Positions 22,638 through 31,873 of a stretch of 64,000 nt of DNA are shown here, one piece after another. Every line of letters begins with the position of its first letter. Position 1 is the first letter of the stretch. The stretch is from Paraniabella defluvii (lineage in GTDB: Bacteria > Bacteroidota > Bacteroidia > Chitinophagales > Chitinophagaceae): assembly GCA_019316985.1 (NCBI GenBank), contig CP079215.1, forward strand, positions 2,046,001 to 2,110,000. Reading direction: 5' to 3'. Under the pieces are notes generated by a model that was not told where the DNA came from, searched no databases, and saw only the letters and a program-made list of their open reading frames with translations. The position numbers were made by a program, and so were the translations under genes.

Positions 22638-23708
22638 ATGAAAAAGATATTATTACCCCTGGCACTAGCTACTGCAACCATTTTAGCTTTGGTTTCCTGT
22701 AAGAAGAATGATAACCCTGCTATTCCTGTTGGTGATGACCGGGCATCGGCCCGCATGATGCAGGCTTTTTCGAAAAGCATGCGCCACAAACAGAAACATT
22801 CAATCTTGATGCTGCGGCAGGCGGCACTATTACTTTAAAAAGCGGTACAAAAATCACTTTCCCGGCCAATGCTTTTGTTAAGCCCGATGGGTCTCCGGTT
22901 GCGGGAGCGGTAACGGTTAGTGCCAAAGATATTTTAAAAGCCAGCGATATGATACTGGCGAATAAACCAACCGTTACCTCTTCGGGCCAAATGCTGGAAT
23001 CTTTTGGTGAGATCATCGTAAACGCCAGCAAAATGATACGGCGCTGCGCATAAATCCTGCGGTAGTGCAGCGGCCACCAACTGTAATGGTACCAGTGGGT
23101 ACAGCTACCGGGGCCAAACGCGAGGCGCCTATGTGGGAGGGAGATACAACAGTTTCTTACACCAATAATGGCTATAACCATGACAATCAGCCTACATCTG
23201 TAACCATTCAGTATTCGGTATCTAAAGGCATCGACTGGAGCCAGATCCCGGGTTGGGGAGCTGTTAATGGCGGTACTACTATTTTTCCGCTTGATGCTTT
23301 GGGCCAGTGGAGAAATTGTGATGCACTATACAATGATCCTAATCCTAAAACAACGGTACTGGGATATTTTGGCGATAAGTTCAACGGGCAAACCGGTTCG
23401 GCAGGTCAAACGCCCAGCATGTTGTTCTTTAAAAAGCAGGAACGAATACATTGATCAATTATTCGGTGATGATATTAAACCCCGCCCCGGTAAAGAAGGT
23501 TTTTAAGCTACCAGAATTCAATGCCCATAGGCACTTCGGGTACTTTTTTAGCAATGAGTGCAAAAGAGGGGAAGTTTTATGCGGAAATGAGAGATGTGAC
23601 GTTTGGAGCGCCCCGGCTGGAAAAGATTTTATCTCTTATAATTTTTCACTCACCGAGGTTTCAGAAACCCAACTTTTAAATCTCATCAACCAAATTAATA
23701 CCAAGTAG
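22638..23708 (+). CDS. Lipoprotein downstream of the CHAT gene
   Basis: Lipobox ILALVSCKKND. The mature part has ITLKSGTKITFPANAFVKPDG, a pattern seen in Bacteroidota surface lipoproteins with a ZU5/carboxypeptidase-regulatory-like beta-sandwich (KITFPANAF, VSAKDILKASDMILANKPT, MLESFGEIIVNAS). The C-terminal part ends in MRDVTFGAP and SYNFSLTEVSETQLLNLINQ. About 355 residues. Frame breaks near 22790, 23035, 23440, 23520 and 23615. It lies 61 bases after the CHAT gene on the same strand and probably belongs to that module. Confidence 0.75.
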
Positions 23709-23751
23709 CATCTAACCTTTAAATCCCGCAAAAGAAAGGGTTGTTAACGGC

Positions 23752-23776
23752 AGCCCTTTTGCGTTGTAAAAGGGCT
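23752..23776. terminator. Hairpin between lipoprotein gene and small RNA A
   Basis: AGCCCTTTT, seven-base loop, AAAAGGGCT. A 9-bp perfect stem. It could end the lipoprotein transcript; the T-run lies on the other strand, so the direction is unclear. Confidence 0.5.
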
Positions 23777-23782
23777 AAAAAG

Positions 23783-23911
23783 AAAAAGGTCCTTCCGTAG
23801 AAACGGACTGACCTCTAACGATTGCTTGCCATATGAAAAATCTTCGAAAAATCTAGTTCATGTCGCTCTTCACTGTTTCCGTTCCTCTGTAATAACCCCT
23901 TTGTGTTATTG
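23783..23911 (-). ncRNA. Small RNA copy A
   Basis: Minus-strand gene, about 129 nt. The -7 box TAATTTTG lies at 23917-23924. The RNA starts with a stem-loop (GUA..AUAAC with GUUAUUAC), then a U-rich linker (AGATTTTTCGAAGATTTTTC), a conserved core ATGGCAAGCAATCGTTAGAGG-like, and a Rho-independent terminator at 23787-23814 (AGGTC-AG-TCCGT, loop TTCT, ACGGA-AG-GACCT) followed by five T. The core and terminator are identical in all four copies. Confidence 0.8.
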
Positions 23912-24149
23912 TTACACAAAATTAATTGACAAAACGACAAATATAAAAGCAACTTGTTGATAGTTATCTTACCTCCAAAGGGCATTAGTTCCCCTACAAT
24001 CCTTTACCATGCTGTATTTCAAAGAAAGTTTTAAAAGACAGCCAACTACAAAAAACGATTTAGCTGATATAAAAATGGAACATTATCAGATCAGCCTGTT
24101 TGGGATTTGCAGGGAACTATGGGTTTAAGTAACAGAACAGCCTAAAAAG

Positions 24150-24278
24150 AAAAAGGTCCTTCCGTAGAAACGGACTGACCTCTAACGATTGCTTGCCATA
24201 TGAAAAATCTTCGAAAAATCTAGTTTATGTCGCTCTTCACGTTTTCCTTTCCTCTGTAATAACCCCTTAGTGTTATTC
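24150..24278 (-). ncRNA. Small RNA copy B
   Basis: Same layout as copy A and nearly the same length. The -7 box TATTTTTG is at 24284-24291, the 5' stem-loop uses AATAAC with GTTATT, and the terminator hairpin is at 24154-24181. Sequence similarity to copy A extends upstream of the promoter (shared TTTGTCGTT region), so the duplicated unit includes the promoter. Confidence 0.8.
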
Positions 24279-24489
24279 TGATACAAAAATAATTGCAGTA
24301 ACGACAAATACAAAAGCAAATAACTTGCCATTTAATTGTATTCAACCCCTATAAATTTGCCCGGGCCCTTTATAGTAAAGGGTTTCAGCCGTTTTTTTGC
24401 AGTACGCCCAAGGGTATAAATAAACCCCAATACAATTGTAAAAGCCGGGTTATTAAAACTGTGGCGCAATGCCGGAGCATCTTTAAATG

Positions 24490-24585
24490 AAAAAGGTCCT
24501 TCCGTAGAAACGGACTGACCTCTAACGATTGCTTGCCATATGAAAAAAACTTAAAATCTAATTCTTTTAGAAGCTTTTCGCTTCC
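24490..24585 (-). ncRNA. Small RNA copy C (short form)
   Basis: About 96 nt. The -7 box TATCTTTG is at 24591-24598 and the terminator hairpin at 24494-24521. The 5' part has diverged: the stem-loop is a different sequence (GAAGC-gaaa-AGCTTC), and the linker is shortened. The core and terminator are unchanged. This pattern, a changed 5' arm with kept structure and a fixed 3' half, argues for a functional RNA. Confidence 0.78.
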
Positions 24586-24839
24586 TGATACAAAGATAGA
24601 TTACAAAAAGTGGTCCGAATAATAAGTTAATGTTAATATTCTCACCGCAAAAGCTGGTAAAATAGTATCAAGTGCCCACTGGAGCTGCATTACAGCTGAT
24701 TTTCATTGTTACTTCCAAACACCTCTAAATCATCAGTGTAATTGATTTGAAACAAGTATTTTTTGACTTTTTATCAACACCTTTTAAAAAAGTTTAAAAA
24801 AAGTTAATCGGTATATAAAATAATTATACCTTAGCGAAC

Positions 24840-24986
24840 CTTTATATCAGGAAAACGAACCGGGTGTAAAGAGAAACTCCTCCTAAGCGTAGCAGGTGTT
24901 TTTAAAAGACCTCTAATTGATTGCCTCTAACGATTGCCGGCCATGTGCTGATTTAAAATTTTGATCCGGGTTTTCCCGGATTTTTT
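24840..24986 (+). ncRNA. Plus-strand RNA complementary to the small RNA core
   Basis: A possible -7 box TACCTTAG (24827-24834, one mismatch) and a strong Rho-independent terminator (ATCCGGG, TTTT, CCCGGAT at 24964-24981, then TTTTTT) define about 147 nt. Inside lie two adjacent sites matching the plus strand of the small RNA repeats: a close copy GACCTCTAATTGATTGC (24909-24925) and CCTCTAACGATTGC (24924-24937) followed by GCCAT. The second gives a 14-base perfect complement to each of the four minus-strand RNAs, with a further GCCA after a two-base gap. A role as sponge or decoy is inference. Confidence 0.62.
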
Positions 24987-25011
24987 ATTGGCCACCCAAA
25001 AGCTTTTAATT

Positions 25012-25142
25012 AAAAAGGTCCTTCCGTAGAAACGGACTGACCTCTAACGATTGCTTGCCATATGAAAAATCTTCGAAAAATCTATTTGAAGTCCTTCTGC
25101 ACTACATCTCTCCGCTCCGGTCAATAACCGTATGTGTTATTG
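25012..25142 (-). ncRNA. Small RNA copy D
   Basis: About 131 nt. The -7 box TAAATTTG is at 25148-25155. The 5' stem is a perfect 7-bp pair (CAATAAC with GTTATTG), which differs from copies A and B by paired changes. Core and terminator (25016-25043) match the other copies exactly. The linker-5' region is the most divergent of the three long copies. Confidence 0.8.
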
Positions 25143-25160
25143 TTACACAAATTTAAGCCA

Positions 25161-25473
25161 TATAAATACGGTTATAAAACCAAGTTGCAACATCTTTTTC
25201 CTTTTCCAAATACCTATAATAGCCCTGGAGTTCGCTCTGGTAAAGGCTTTCAGGCGATGAAGCATATTATATCCAAGCATATAAATCAATGCTCAGCCAG
25301 CTGGTTAAACCCGTTTTTTTCTCTTTTTTATAGCAGGGGCAGGGCCTGTAATAAAATATTCGGTGTAATCAGGCGTTTATAAAGTATGGATCTCTGACTG
25401 GTAAGATCACGACTGGTTTCCTTAACATTTTCTTGTAATTCGGAATTATTCTAATATCAGTAGATTTGTAATT
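25161..25473. other. Intergenic region before MerR gene
   Basis: About 310 bases with no convincing gene; the one open frame across it has no signal, motif or sensible composition. It should hold the promoter of the MerR-type gene. Confidence 0.4.
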
Positions 25474-26231
25474 ATGGCGAAGACTACTTCTCAATCTCAG
25501 GGTTCATTTTCCTTTTTCGATGAAATGGATAAGGTTGATCCATTGCCACAGCCTAAAAAGCATGTACTAAGGCCGCCAGCCCAGATTGAAGTGGTGGAAG
25601 ATGAAAAAACAGCCTTTGAAAAGGTAGAGGAAGCGCTTCCTGTAGCGGAACAGCCGGAGCCCAATGCTGCAGAACAGATTGAGGTGGCCGCAGACACGGC
25701 TGTGGAAGAGGCGCCTGAAGATGATTTGGAGGAACAGGTTGAAACGGAAGGTGGCGCTGCGGAATTTTCCGGCGAGGATAAAGTGCGCACGGGAGAAAAA
25801 ACGGTTGTTGGCCTGCAAATGACGTATTACAGGATAGAAGGAGTCCGAGAGGACGTAAATCAGTGAAGGAGCATAGCCTGGCAGCCGAAATGATTGAAAT
25901 GCCGGGAGACGATGTATTATATGCGAAGCAGTATTACAGCATGGGAGAAGTTACCGCTATGTTTAAAGAAAATCATTCATTGATCCGCTACTGGGAAAGT
26001 GAGTTTGATATTTTGAAACCAAAGAAAAATGGTAAGGGAGATCGCTTTTTCAGACCTGTAGATGTAAAAAATCTTTACCTGATATATGATCTGTTGCGCA
26101 GGCGGAAATTTACTATTGAAGGAGCCCGCGACTACCTGAAGAACAATAAAAAGGCCGACGAAAAATTTGCTGCGGTGCAGTCTCTGGAAAAAATAAAGGC
26201 CTTTTTCCTGGAGCTCAAAGCATCCCTTTGA
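25474..26231 (+). CDS. MerR-type transcriptional regulator with acidic N-terminal tail
   Basis: The N-terminal 100 residues are an acidic, Glu/Ala/Pro-rich, probably disordered tail (EVVEDEKTAFEKVEEALPVA and so on). After a break near 25800 a basic RGRKS stretch leads into the DNA-binding domain: YYSMGEVTAMFKENHSLIRY, WESEFDILKPKKNGKGDRFF, RPVDVKNLYLIYDLLRRRKF and TIEGARDYLKNN. This is a MerR helix-turn-helix plus wing, then a short helix for pairing. The Chitinophagaceae family with this tail plus RGRKS layout is about 250-300 residues, in line with the repaired 253. Target genes are unknown. Confidence 0.8.
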
Positions 26232-26383
26232 TTTTTTAAAGGCTGGTGCAGGGGCTTATGATTTATTCTACCAATCTTTCATTTTTATTATTAAGGTATA
26301 CTAAACCAACTCTTAGTTATACTGTTACTTATTACCGGCAGAAAGCCTGTACTCAAATATAAATCTTCTATAAACTATAATTC

Positions 26384-26896
26384 ATGAGGAAACTAACCCT
26401 ATTCTTCTTTTCTCTTATGTTGTTAAATAGGTCTCAGGCACAGTCCTTCGAAGCCGTTAAGGATCGCACCGGAAAAAAAGCTGCTGAAGGGGTTTGTAAC
26501 AGACAGCCTGCTGAGGGCAGACTCAACTGAGTTTAAATGGTTTGCAGAAAATGAAAATATGTATCATCCTGCAGCCGCAGTGGTACAGCGTTTCAGCGCT
26601 CAGAAAGACAGTGTTGCTTTTATGGTTTTTTTCGGTACCTGGTGCCCCGACTCGCACTACGTAGTTCCCGCTTTTACAAGATACTGGGAGAAGCTGGCGT
26701 TGATAAAAAAAGGGTTACACTGTTTGCGCTGGACAGAACTAAAAAGGATGCGGCACATTTTGCCACTAATTTCAATGTGCAGCACGTACCTACCATCATT
26801 ATTTTAAAAAACGGTAAAGAAACCGGCAGGGTGGTGGAGTATGGCGTCACCGGTAAGTTTGATGAGGAGCTGGCCAAAGCTCTAAGCACGAACTGA
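26384..26896 (+). CDS. Secreted thioredoxin-fold protein with CPDS motif
   Basis: Signal peptide MRKLTLFFFSLMLLNRSQAQ. The thioredoxin fold shows at FMVFFGTWCPDSHYVVPAF, the cis-Pro region HVPTIIILKNGKETGR, and the last strand-helix VEYGVTGKFDEELAKAL. The usual CxxC is CPDS here, so only the first Cys is left, a form seen in some Bacteroidota thioredoxin-like proteins and not suited to classic disulfide reduction. About 170 residues. Frame breaks near 26475 and 26690. Periplasmic. Confidence 0.8.
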
Positions 26897-27990
26897 TCAG
26901 GCAGCCGGAGGGTTTACAACGCTGATGCTGGTTGTTTTGCCTGAAGCGTCTACACCTATATCTTCCATCAACCGGAGTATAGCCAGATTTACCCCTTGTT
27001 TCACCTGGTTATACCGGGCGATATTTTTAGGCTCTGTATAATAATCACCCGTAATAATGAGCGCGTTAGATGTTATTTCGGTCAGAAAAAGGTTGAAATT
27101 CTGGATGTCTGGTTGGGTGAGAATTTTTCTGATGCCGTCCAGCAATTCATTTACCTTATCCGGGGCTGTATCCACGCCAATTTCAAGCCTTAGATCAGCG
27201 CGACGCTGCGTTCGGTTGCTTAAATTGTCCAGCACACTATCTACCATTTGTTTATTGGGAACCGTAATATAAGTTTTTGCATCTGTACGGATGCGCGTGC
27301 TTCGCAGGCCTATTTTTCAACTACGCCGCTAAAACTGTTTACTTTAACCGCGTCTCCGGTTTGAAAAGGTTTGTCAAAGAAAATAATAAACGAGGCAATG
27401 AGGTTTTCAAGGCTTTCTTTGAGCGCCAATGCTATAGCAGCACCTACAATGCTTAACCCCGTAACCAGCCCTTTAACATCATAATTAAAAGTATATTTCA
27501 GGATCATCAGTCCGCCAATTAACCCGATCACCACCTTAATAAAATCCTTGAAGAAGAACACCAGTTGATGATTAGCCTGGTCTCCGCTTTGCATATAGCG
27601 GTCTTTTATCAAAAGAACCACGAAATCCATCGATTTGATCAGGAAACGGAAAAAGGTAACAATCATCAGCGTTGTGCCGATCATACGGAGTAACTCCTTA
27701 ATCCCGATCTTATACACTTTAAAGTCTAACGCAGCAGGAAAGGTAAGCCGGTCAAGCGCCACCAAGGTAATCAGTACTGCAATAAACAGCCCTAACGGTT
27801 TGGCAATAAGATTTTTGAATATAGACGGGTCTATGTTTTTATAGCGGCTTTTAATAAGGTAGGCGAAGAAAGATGCTATATAATGAGCAATATACCGCTT
27901 AAACAAAAACCCCAAAAAAATGATAACGGCTACTATCAGGTAGCTTTGCAGTGTATTATCCAGGTATACCTGTTGTAAAAAATCCCTCAT
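26897..27990 (-). CDS. MscS-type mechanosensitive channel
   Basis: Three or four membrane segments (SYLIVAVIIFLGFLF, LGLFIAVLITLVALD, LMIVTFFRFLIK, VVIGLIGGLMIL), then the pore helix region LVTGLSIVGAAIALALKESL and the beta domain IIFFDKPFQTGDAVKVNSFS, GVVEKIGLRSTRIRTDAKTY, ITVPNKQMVDSVLDNLS. These are the defining parts of the MscS family, which open under membrane tension to release solutes. One frame break near 27313. About 365 residues. Inner membrane. Confidence 0.9.
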
Positions 27991-28062
27991 CTGATCAATA
28001 TAAAAATTAATTCAAAAGTAAAAAGGTATTTGTATCGGCAACCCAATATCTTTTTTCAAACA

Positions 28063-28070
28063 TACCTTTG
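28063..28070 (+). promoter_or_regulatory. Probable -7 box for the aryl polyene operon
   Basis: TACCTTTG fits TAnnTTTG, 20 bases before the first gene of the pigment operon. Confidence 0.6.
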
Positions 28071-28089
28071 CGCCCAAATCTAGCGTACA

Positions 28090-28964
28090 ATGGCAGAATG
28101 GGAAGGTAAATCCAAGGGTAATAAAACCGGATATGGAATTTTTATTGCGGTTTAAAAAAACTGGGCGTGCTTCCTGCCTATATATTGCTGCTGTTTGTTG
28201 CGGCGTATTATTTTCTGTTTAGTCGTACATCGTCCCGGCATATATGGTATTATTTAAGGCACCGGCTCGGCTTTTCGGCAACGAAATCTTTGGTAAGCCT
28301 GTATCAAAACTACTATTGGTTTGGACAGGCGCTTATCGACCGTATTGTGATGATGGCAGGGATACCGAACCGTTTTACGTTTAATTTCGACGGGGAGCAA
28401 TACCTGCACGAAATGGTTGCCGGGGGCAAAGGTGGATTGCTTTTAAGCGCTCATGTGGGAAACTGGGAAATTGCAGGCCACTTGTTGAAAAGGCTGAACA
28501 CCCGGATCAATATTGTGATGTTTGATGGGGAGCACCAGCAACTGAAACAATACCTTGAAAATACAACAGGCCGGCGCAACGCCAACATCATCGTTATAAG
28601 AGACAATATTTCTCATATTTATGAAATTATGGAGGCGCTCAATAATAATGAGCTGGTATGCATGCATTCTGACCGGTTTTTACCGGGTAACAAAACGTTG
28701 CCTGCCGAATTTTTAGGAAAATATGCTCATTTTCCCCAAGGCCCGTTTGCCCTGGCCACCCGCTTGAACGTGCCTGTAACTTTTGTTTTTGCATTAAAGG
28801 AATCGCTTTTTCATTATCATTTTTTTGCAACAAAAAGTGTTGTTTACAGAGATGAGCCCCACACTTCATCTGAAAAAGTGTTGGAAGCCTTTGTAAAAGC
28901 TATGACAGAAAAGGTAAAGTTGTATCCAACGCAGTGGTATAATTATTACGATTTCTGGAAATAG
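28090..28964 (+). CDS. Lysophospholipid acyltransferase family protein (LpxL/HtrB-like)
   Basis: The repaired N-terminus (MAEWEGKSKGNKTGYGIFIA then VLKKLGVLPAYILLLFVAAY, break near 28153) has one membrane segment. The acyltransferase motif HVGNWE lies in LLLSAHVGNWEIAGHLLKRL, a H-x4-E type as in LpxL; later QGPFALATRLNVPVTFVFAL fits block III-IV. About 290 residues. First gene of the run to 36489. In flexirubin/aryl polyene gene sets such enzymes are thought to put the polyene on its lipid or alkylresorcinol partner; the acceptor here is inferred. Confidence 0.82.
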
Positions 28965-29021
28965 GTATACCCGCACATAGTCGGTAAGTTTCCTTACTTT
29001 TAACGCCATTAATAAAGCGCC

Positions 29022-29433
29022 GTGAGCATTTCAAAAGCATATTGCCCTATATTCCCCAAAGAGCACCCTTTGTGATGATCGATACATTGAGTCGTGCGAC
29101 GAAACCGGGGCATCCACAACATTCGAGGTAAAAGCAGATAACCTTTTCGTGGAAAACGGAACTTTAAAGGAGCCGGCATTGATCGAAAATATTGCCCAAA
29201 CTGCAGCTGCGCGTATGGGTTATATCTGTCAGCAGGAGCAAAAACCGGTACCTGTTGGTTTTATTGGCGCAGTACAACACCTGAAAATCAGTAACCTCCC
29301 TAAAATTGGTGATACACTTACAACTGCTATTACGGTAAAGAACCAGATATTTAACGCGACTATTATTGAAGGGGCCATTTCGGTAAATGGAACCTACCTG
29401 GTTTCCTGCGAAATGAAAATATTTATTTCCTAA
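29022..29433 (+). CDS. Hotdog-fold protein, dehydratase subunit type (no His)
   Basis: FabZ-like hotdog fold: YIPQRAPFVMIDTL, then after a break near 29085 TTFEVKADNLFVENGTLKEP and ALIENIAQTAAA. The FabZ Glu (in ALIENIAQ) is kept but the usual GHFP histidine segment is absent (VENGTL instead). Aryl polyene sets carry such ApeP-like proteins. It may need a second subunit with a His; the hotdog gene at 55086 has one. The start is uncertain (GTG at 29022 with a probable nearby break). About 137 residues. Confidence 0.72.
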
Positions 29434-29452
29434 AATAACTAAAAGAGAAACA

Positions 29453-30083
29453 ATGAAATCGCAATTATTATGGTTATTGATGTTTTTAATGTTGGGTGTT
29501 ACTGCTACATCTCAAACCTTGTCGGAGGTATTAAATAATACCGAAACGCCTATTTTTTATTATGGCATTGATTTTACGAAGGCCAGGTTAATGGGCGACG
29601 ACCTAATGCCAATCCGAGGGATATTGTGGAGCGCCAGTTTGCCGGGATCAACGCGCTTATCATTAACGAATATAAGAAGTATGATGTAGCCGCCGCTTTC
29701 CGGAGATCTGAGCTTCAAAACGATTTAAGCTATACTGATAAAAGAAATGAGAAAGCCGATCCTGATAAGTTATTGTCAACCAATTCTGAAGATTTTAACC
29801 GGCTTACTGAAAAAGATATCCAGACGTTGATCAGTGGTTTTAACGGGGCTCAAAGCCGGGAACCGGTCTTGTATTTGTGGTAGAAGGAATGAGTAAAACT
29901 AAAAAGGCCCTGTCTCTTTGGGTTACGCTTTTCGACATAAAAACACGCAAAGTGCTAATGACCAGGCGCATGGAAGGTGCATTAGGATCCGGCTTCAGTT
30001 TCAGGAACTATTGGGCCACCGGGTTCAAAAAAATAATCGATCAGATTGAAAAATCTGAGTACAAGAAATGGAAGTCCAACTAA
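29453..30083 (+). CDS. Secreted protein of the aryl polyene operon
   Basis: Signal peptide MKSQLLWLLMFLMLGVTATS. The rest is a small alpha/beta protein: TETPIFYYGIDFTKARLMGD, IVERQFAGINALIINEYKKY, and near the end LWVTLFDIKTRKVLMTRRME. No catalytic motif seen. Frame breaks near 29608 and 29866; about 208 residues. The stop overlaps the next start (TAATG), so it is translated together with the thioesterase. Periplasmic; may help move or hold the pigment, which is inference. Confidence 0.6.
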
Positions 30084-30504
30084 TGAAAACACTTAGCCAT
30101 ACCATAGAAGTATTAATTCGTTTTAACGAGGCTGATCCCCTCGGTATTGTATGGCATGGCCATTATATTCGCTATTTTGAAGATGGCCGCGAGGCATTTG
30201 GCAAACAGCATGGTATAGGCTATATGGACTTTTTCAATGAAAATGTTGTGGTGCCCATTGTTCATGCGGAATGCAATTACAAGAAGTCGCTCAAATTTGG
30301 CGACACGGTAGTATAGAATCTACTTACCATCCTTGTGAAGCGGCCAAAATAATATTCAATTACCGTTTATTTAAAAAGCTGGACGGAAGCCTGGTAGCAA
30401 CAGGCACTACTACGCAGGTATTTTTAGATAAAGACACACAAACCTTATTGTTAAACAATCCTCCGTTTTTCCTGGAATGGAAAAAACAACTACAATTAGC
30501 GTAG
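30083..30504 (+). CDS. Acyl-CoA/ACP thioesterase, 4HBT type
   Basis: Hotdog thioesterase with the 4-hydroxybenzoyl-CoA thioesterase signature: RFNEADPLGIVWHGHYIRYF, then EDGREAFGKQHG. Asp in EAD and the H-x-x-Y following are as expected. About 140 residues, one break near 30300 before the second strand (IFNYRLFKKLDGSLVATGTT). Likely frees a polyene or aryl acid from its carrier. The ATG at 30083 is chosen because it overlaps the upstream stop. Confidence 0.83.
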
Positions 30505-30606
30505 CTTTTAAAAAGGTGTTATGAGCTTGGCATAAAAAAATATTCATGTCTTTGTACCATATAAAAATGAATAGGTTTTATGTAGAATACCACCTGACCA
30601 TAAGAA

Positions 30607-31753
30607 ATGGATAAAAATGAACAGATGAAAAGGGTTTTCCTGATTTCGGATAATATTGTTTCTCCGTTTGCACTTTCTTCCCGGGAAAATTTTATGCAGG
30701 TAACCAGCGGGGGCAGCAATATAAAGCGGCATGAAGCGGGAACAAGGAGCCCCCAGGCATTTTACGGCGCTTTGTTTGCAGATGATTTCTGGCAGCAATA
30801 CACCATTGATTCTTTTACAAAGTTCGAGTCGCTATTGGCATTGTCGATCAAAGACGCTTTAAACCGGGCCGGCATCCGCGCGGTCGATAACAAAACCGGC
30901 CTCATCATTTCTTCTACTAAGGGCAACATCAGCTTGCTGGAGGAAAACGAAATATCCTCTTCTTAAAAAAGGATATCAGCCTGGGCTCGTCTGCTCAAAA
31001 AATTGCCGGTCATTTTGGTTTTGCCTCTAAGCCTGTAATTGTTTCCCATGCCTGCATTTCAGGCCTGGTAGCGCTTATCACGGCGAAAAGGATGTTGCAG
31101 GCGGGGCTTTACGAAAATATTGTTGTTGCCGGTGCCGACATTATCAGCCGGTTTATTTTATCCGGTTTTCAGTCTTTCCAGGCAGTTAGTGATGAGCCTT
31201 GCCGTCCTTTTGATGCGGCAAGAAAAGGAATAAACCTGGGCGAAGCCGCCGCTACCATGATCCTTTCCGTTCATCAGCCGGCTGAAAGTGCCACAGAACT
31301 CAAGGGTGGGGGTATCAGTAACGATGCCAATCATATATCAGGTCCGTCGAGAACCGGTCAGGAGCTGTATATGGCCATACAGCAGGCCATGGGCGAGGCA
31401 AAAGTTAAACCGGAACAAATAGATTTTGTATCGTTACACGGAACTGCAACTTTGTACAACGACGATATGGAAAGCAAAGCGGTGAACCTGGCCGGCCTTC
31501 AATCTGTGCCGGTAAACAGTCTCAAAGGCTATTATGGCCATACTTTAGGCGCTGCGGGGTTGGTGGAAAGCGTGATTAGCGTACACGGGTTGAGCAAAAA
31601 CACGATCATTCCCACCAAAGGTTTTGCAATACCCGGTACCGCCGAAAATATAAACGTTTGCAGTACCTTGCAGCACGCCGAGCTGAAGACCTGTCTTAAA
31701 ACGGCGTCGGGCTTTGGGGTTGTAATGCGGCAGTGGTATGGGAAAAAGCGTAA
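30607..31753 (+). CDS. Beta-ketoacyl-ACP synthase (KS 1)
   Basis: Condensing enzyme of the FabB/FabF type. Catalytic residues Cys (SHACISGL), His (SLHGTATLYNDD) and His (YYGHTLGAAG) are in place; the C-terminus ends ASGFGGCNAAVVWEKA after one G is added near 31716. About 380 residues. The other break is near 30955. It would extend the polyene chain in an ACP-dependent way. The N-terminal VFLISDNIVSPFAL is a divergent start for the family. Confidence 0.88.
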
Positions 31754-31873
31754 TACGGTGTTTTAATGCTACCGGTATTTCTGGTCATTATACAATAAAA
31801 ACAAATATATTGAATCCGGATAGGGGTGCTTAATGCAGCTCCTGCGAAAACAAAAGAAACATAAACCAAATAA

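Noticed and set aside
23834-25130. Short plus-strand peptides (MKNLRKI and longer in copy D) in the repeats, as a type I toxin family
   Set aside because: Copies stop after 4-7 codons in three of four cases, there is no hydrophobic segment, and the promoter and terminator signals are on the other strand.
23783-25142. CRISPR array
   Set aside because: The repeats are about 55-130 bases, spaced unevenly (about 340-520 bases apart), with promoters and terminators, and no cas genes are near.
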